14,408 nucleotides of DNA from Clostridia bacterium (lineage in GTDB: Bacteria > Bacillota > Clostridia > Christensenellales > Aristaeellaceae): positions 1 to 14,408 of the forward strand of contig CAAEUQ010000045.1 in assembly GCA_900759005.1 (NCBI GenBank), in the 5' to 3' direction. Below, piece by piece: positions 14,205 to 14,408 of the stretch. The notes under the pieces are model-generated. The model saw only the letters and a program-made list of their open reading frames with translations. It was not told where the DNA came from and ran no database searches. How positions within the stretch are numbered: the first letter of the stretch is position 1; every line of letters begins with the position of its first letter. The position numbers and the translations under genes were made by a program.

Positions 14205-14233
14205 TTGCGTCTACACGAGTAAAGTGGTATAAT
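14205..14233 (+). promoter_or_regulatory. Transposase promoter in the IS left end
   Basis: TATAAT (14228-14233) is preceded by TG at 14225-14226, giving a full extended -10. TTGCGT (14205-14210) with a 17-base spacer is a half-matching -35. It ends 29 bases before the transposase ATG. Confidence 0.6.
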
Positions 14234-14262
14234 GGCACTATCACAACAAAGAGGGTGTCATC

Positions 14263-14408
14263 ATGGAGAAATCACAGCATCGGCATGATATCAGCGACAA
14301 AGCGTGGGCAATTCTAGAGCCAATGCTGCCGGGACAGCGAGGGCAATGGGGCGGCATCGCGGAAGACAATCGCAGATTTATCAACGGAGTGTTCTGGATT
14401 CTTCGCAC
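14263..14408 (+). CDS. IS5-family transposase, N-terminal 48 residues (runs off right edge)
   Basis: The frame starts at ATG 14263 after GAGGG (14251-14255) and stays open to the window end. Visible residues include DISDKAWAILEPMLPG (9-24), then GQWGG and NRRFINGVFWILRT (36-49). This matches the N-terminal helical domain found on IS5-family transposases (the DUF4096-type segment, usually followed by GAPWRDLP). The DDE catalytic core lies outside the window, so intactness cannot be judged. The frame has no internal stop so far. Its position right behind the operon terminator means the insertion does not disrupt a visible gene. Confidence 0.88.
   Translation, partial: MEKSQHRHDISDKAWAILEPMLPGQRGQWGGIAEDNRRFINGVFWILR

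Larger units (their letters stand above)
14204..14408 (+). mobile_element. Left end of an IS5-family insertion sequence (incomplete at window edge)
   Basis: The transposase start and its promoter lie immediately right of a CTAG at 14200-14203. CTAG fits the YTAR-type target used by several IS5-family elements, so the element may begin at about 14204. The terminal inverted repeat cannot be verified because the right end is outside the window. The boundary is a proposal; the element's identity comes from the transposase. Confidence 0.6.

Overview
The window looks like the chromosome of a Gram-positive, moderately G+C-rich Firmicute, probably a gut-type Clostridia. This is inferred from strong AGGAGG-type ribosome sites, sigma-A-like promoters with 17-bp spacers, GTG and TTG starts, a RelQ-like small alarmone synthetase, and MarR-MATE and OmpR-type two-component pairs. 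No rRNA, tRNA, CRISPR array or phage gene was seen. Coding density is high, and no gap exceeds about 160 bases.

Layout. 1-131 (-) is the start of an unrecognised gene that runs off the window. It diverges from 254-2404 (+), a SNF2-family ATPase with an N-terminal helix-hairpin-helix segment, followed by an MFS transporter (2467-3639, +). Converging on the transporter is a two-gene leftward operon: a MarR regulator (5000-5440, -) overlapping a MATE efflux pump (3678-5003, -). Divergent from marR is araD (5576-6274, +), encoding L-ribulose-5-phosphate 4-epimerase. The two promoters lie back to back with near-consensus elements. A RelQ-like (p)ppGpp synthetase (6355-7005, -) converges on araD and diverges from a response regulator and histidine kinase pair (7159-8864, +).

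The right third is one apparent five-gene operon (8997-14144, +). It runs from a promoter at 8911-8939 to a strong terminator at 14159-14181. Its genes encode a YqeM-like SAM methyltransferase, the redox chaperone Hsp33 (hslO), a large TPR protein, a HEAT-like repeat protein, and a zinc-ribbon/transmembrane/TPR protein. The first four are tightly coupled: an SD overlaps a stop once and there are two ATGA overlaps. Directly behind the terminator an IS5-family insertion sequence begins and runs off the right edge.

Most genes are recognisable housekeeping, stress or transport functions. The least explained part is the hslO operon with three helical-repeat proteins of unknown role. The cleanest regulatory feature is the marR/araD divergent promoter pair. 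I found no convincing evidence of a wholly new defence or mobile system here.
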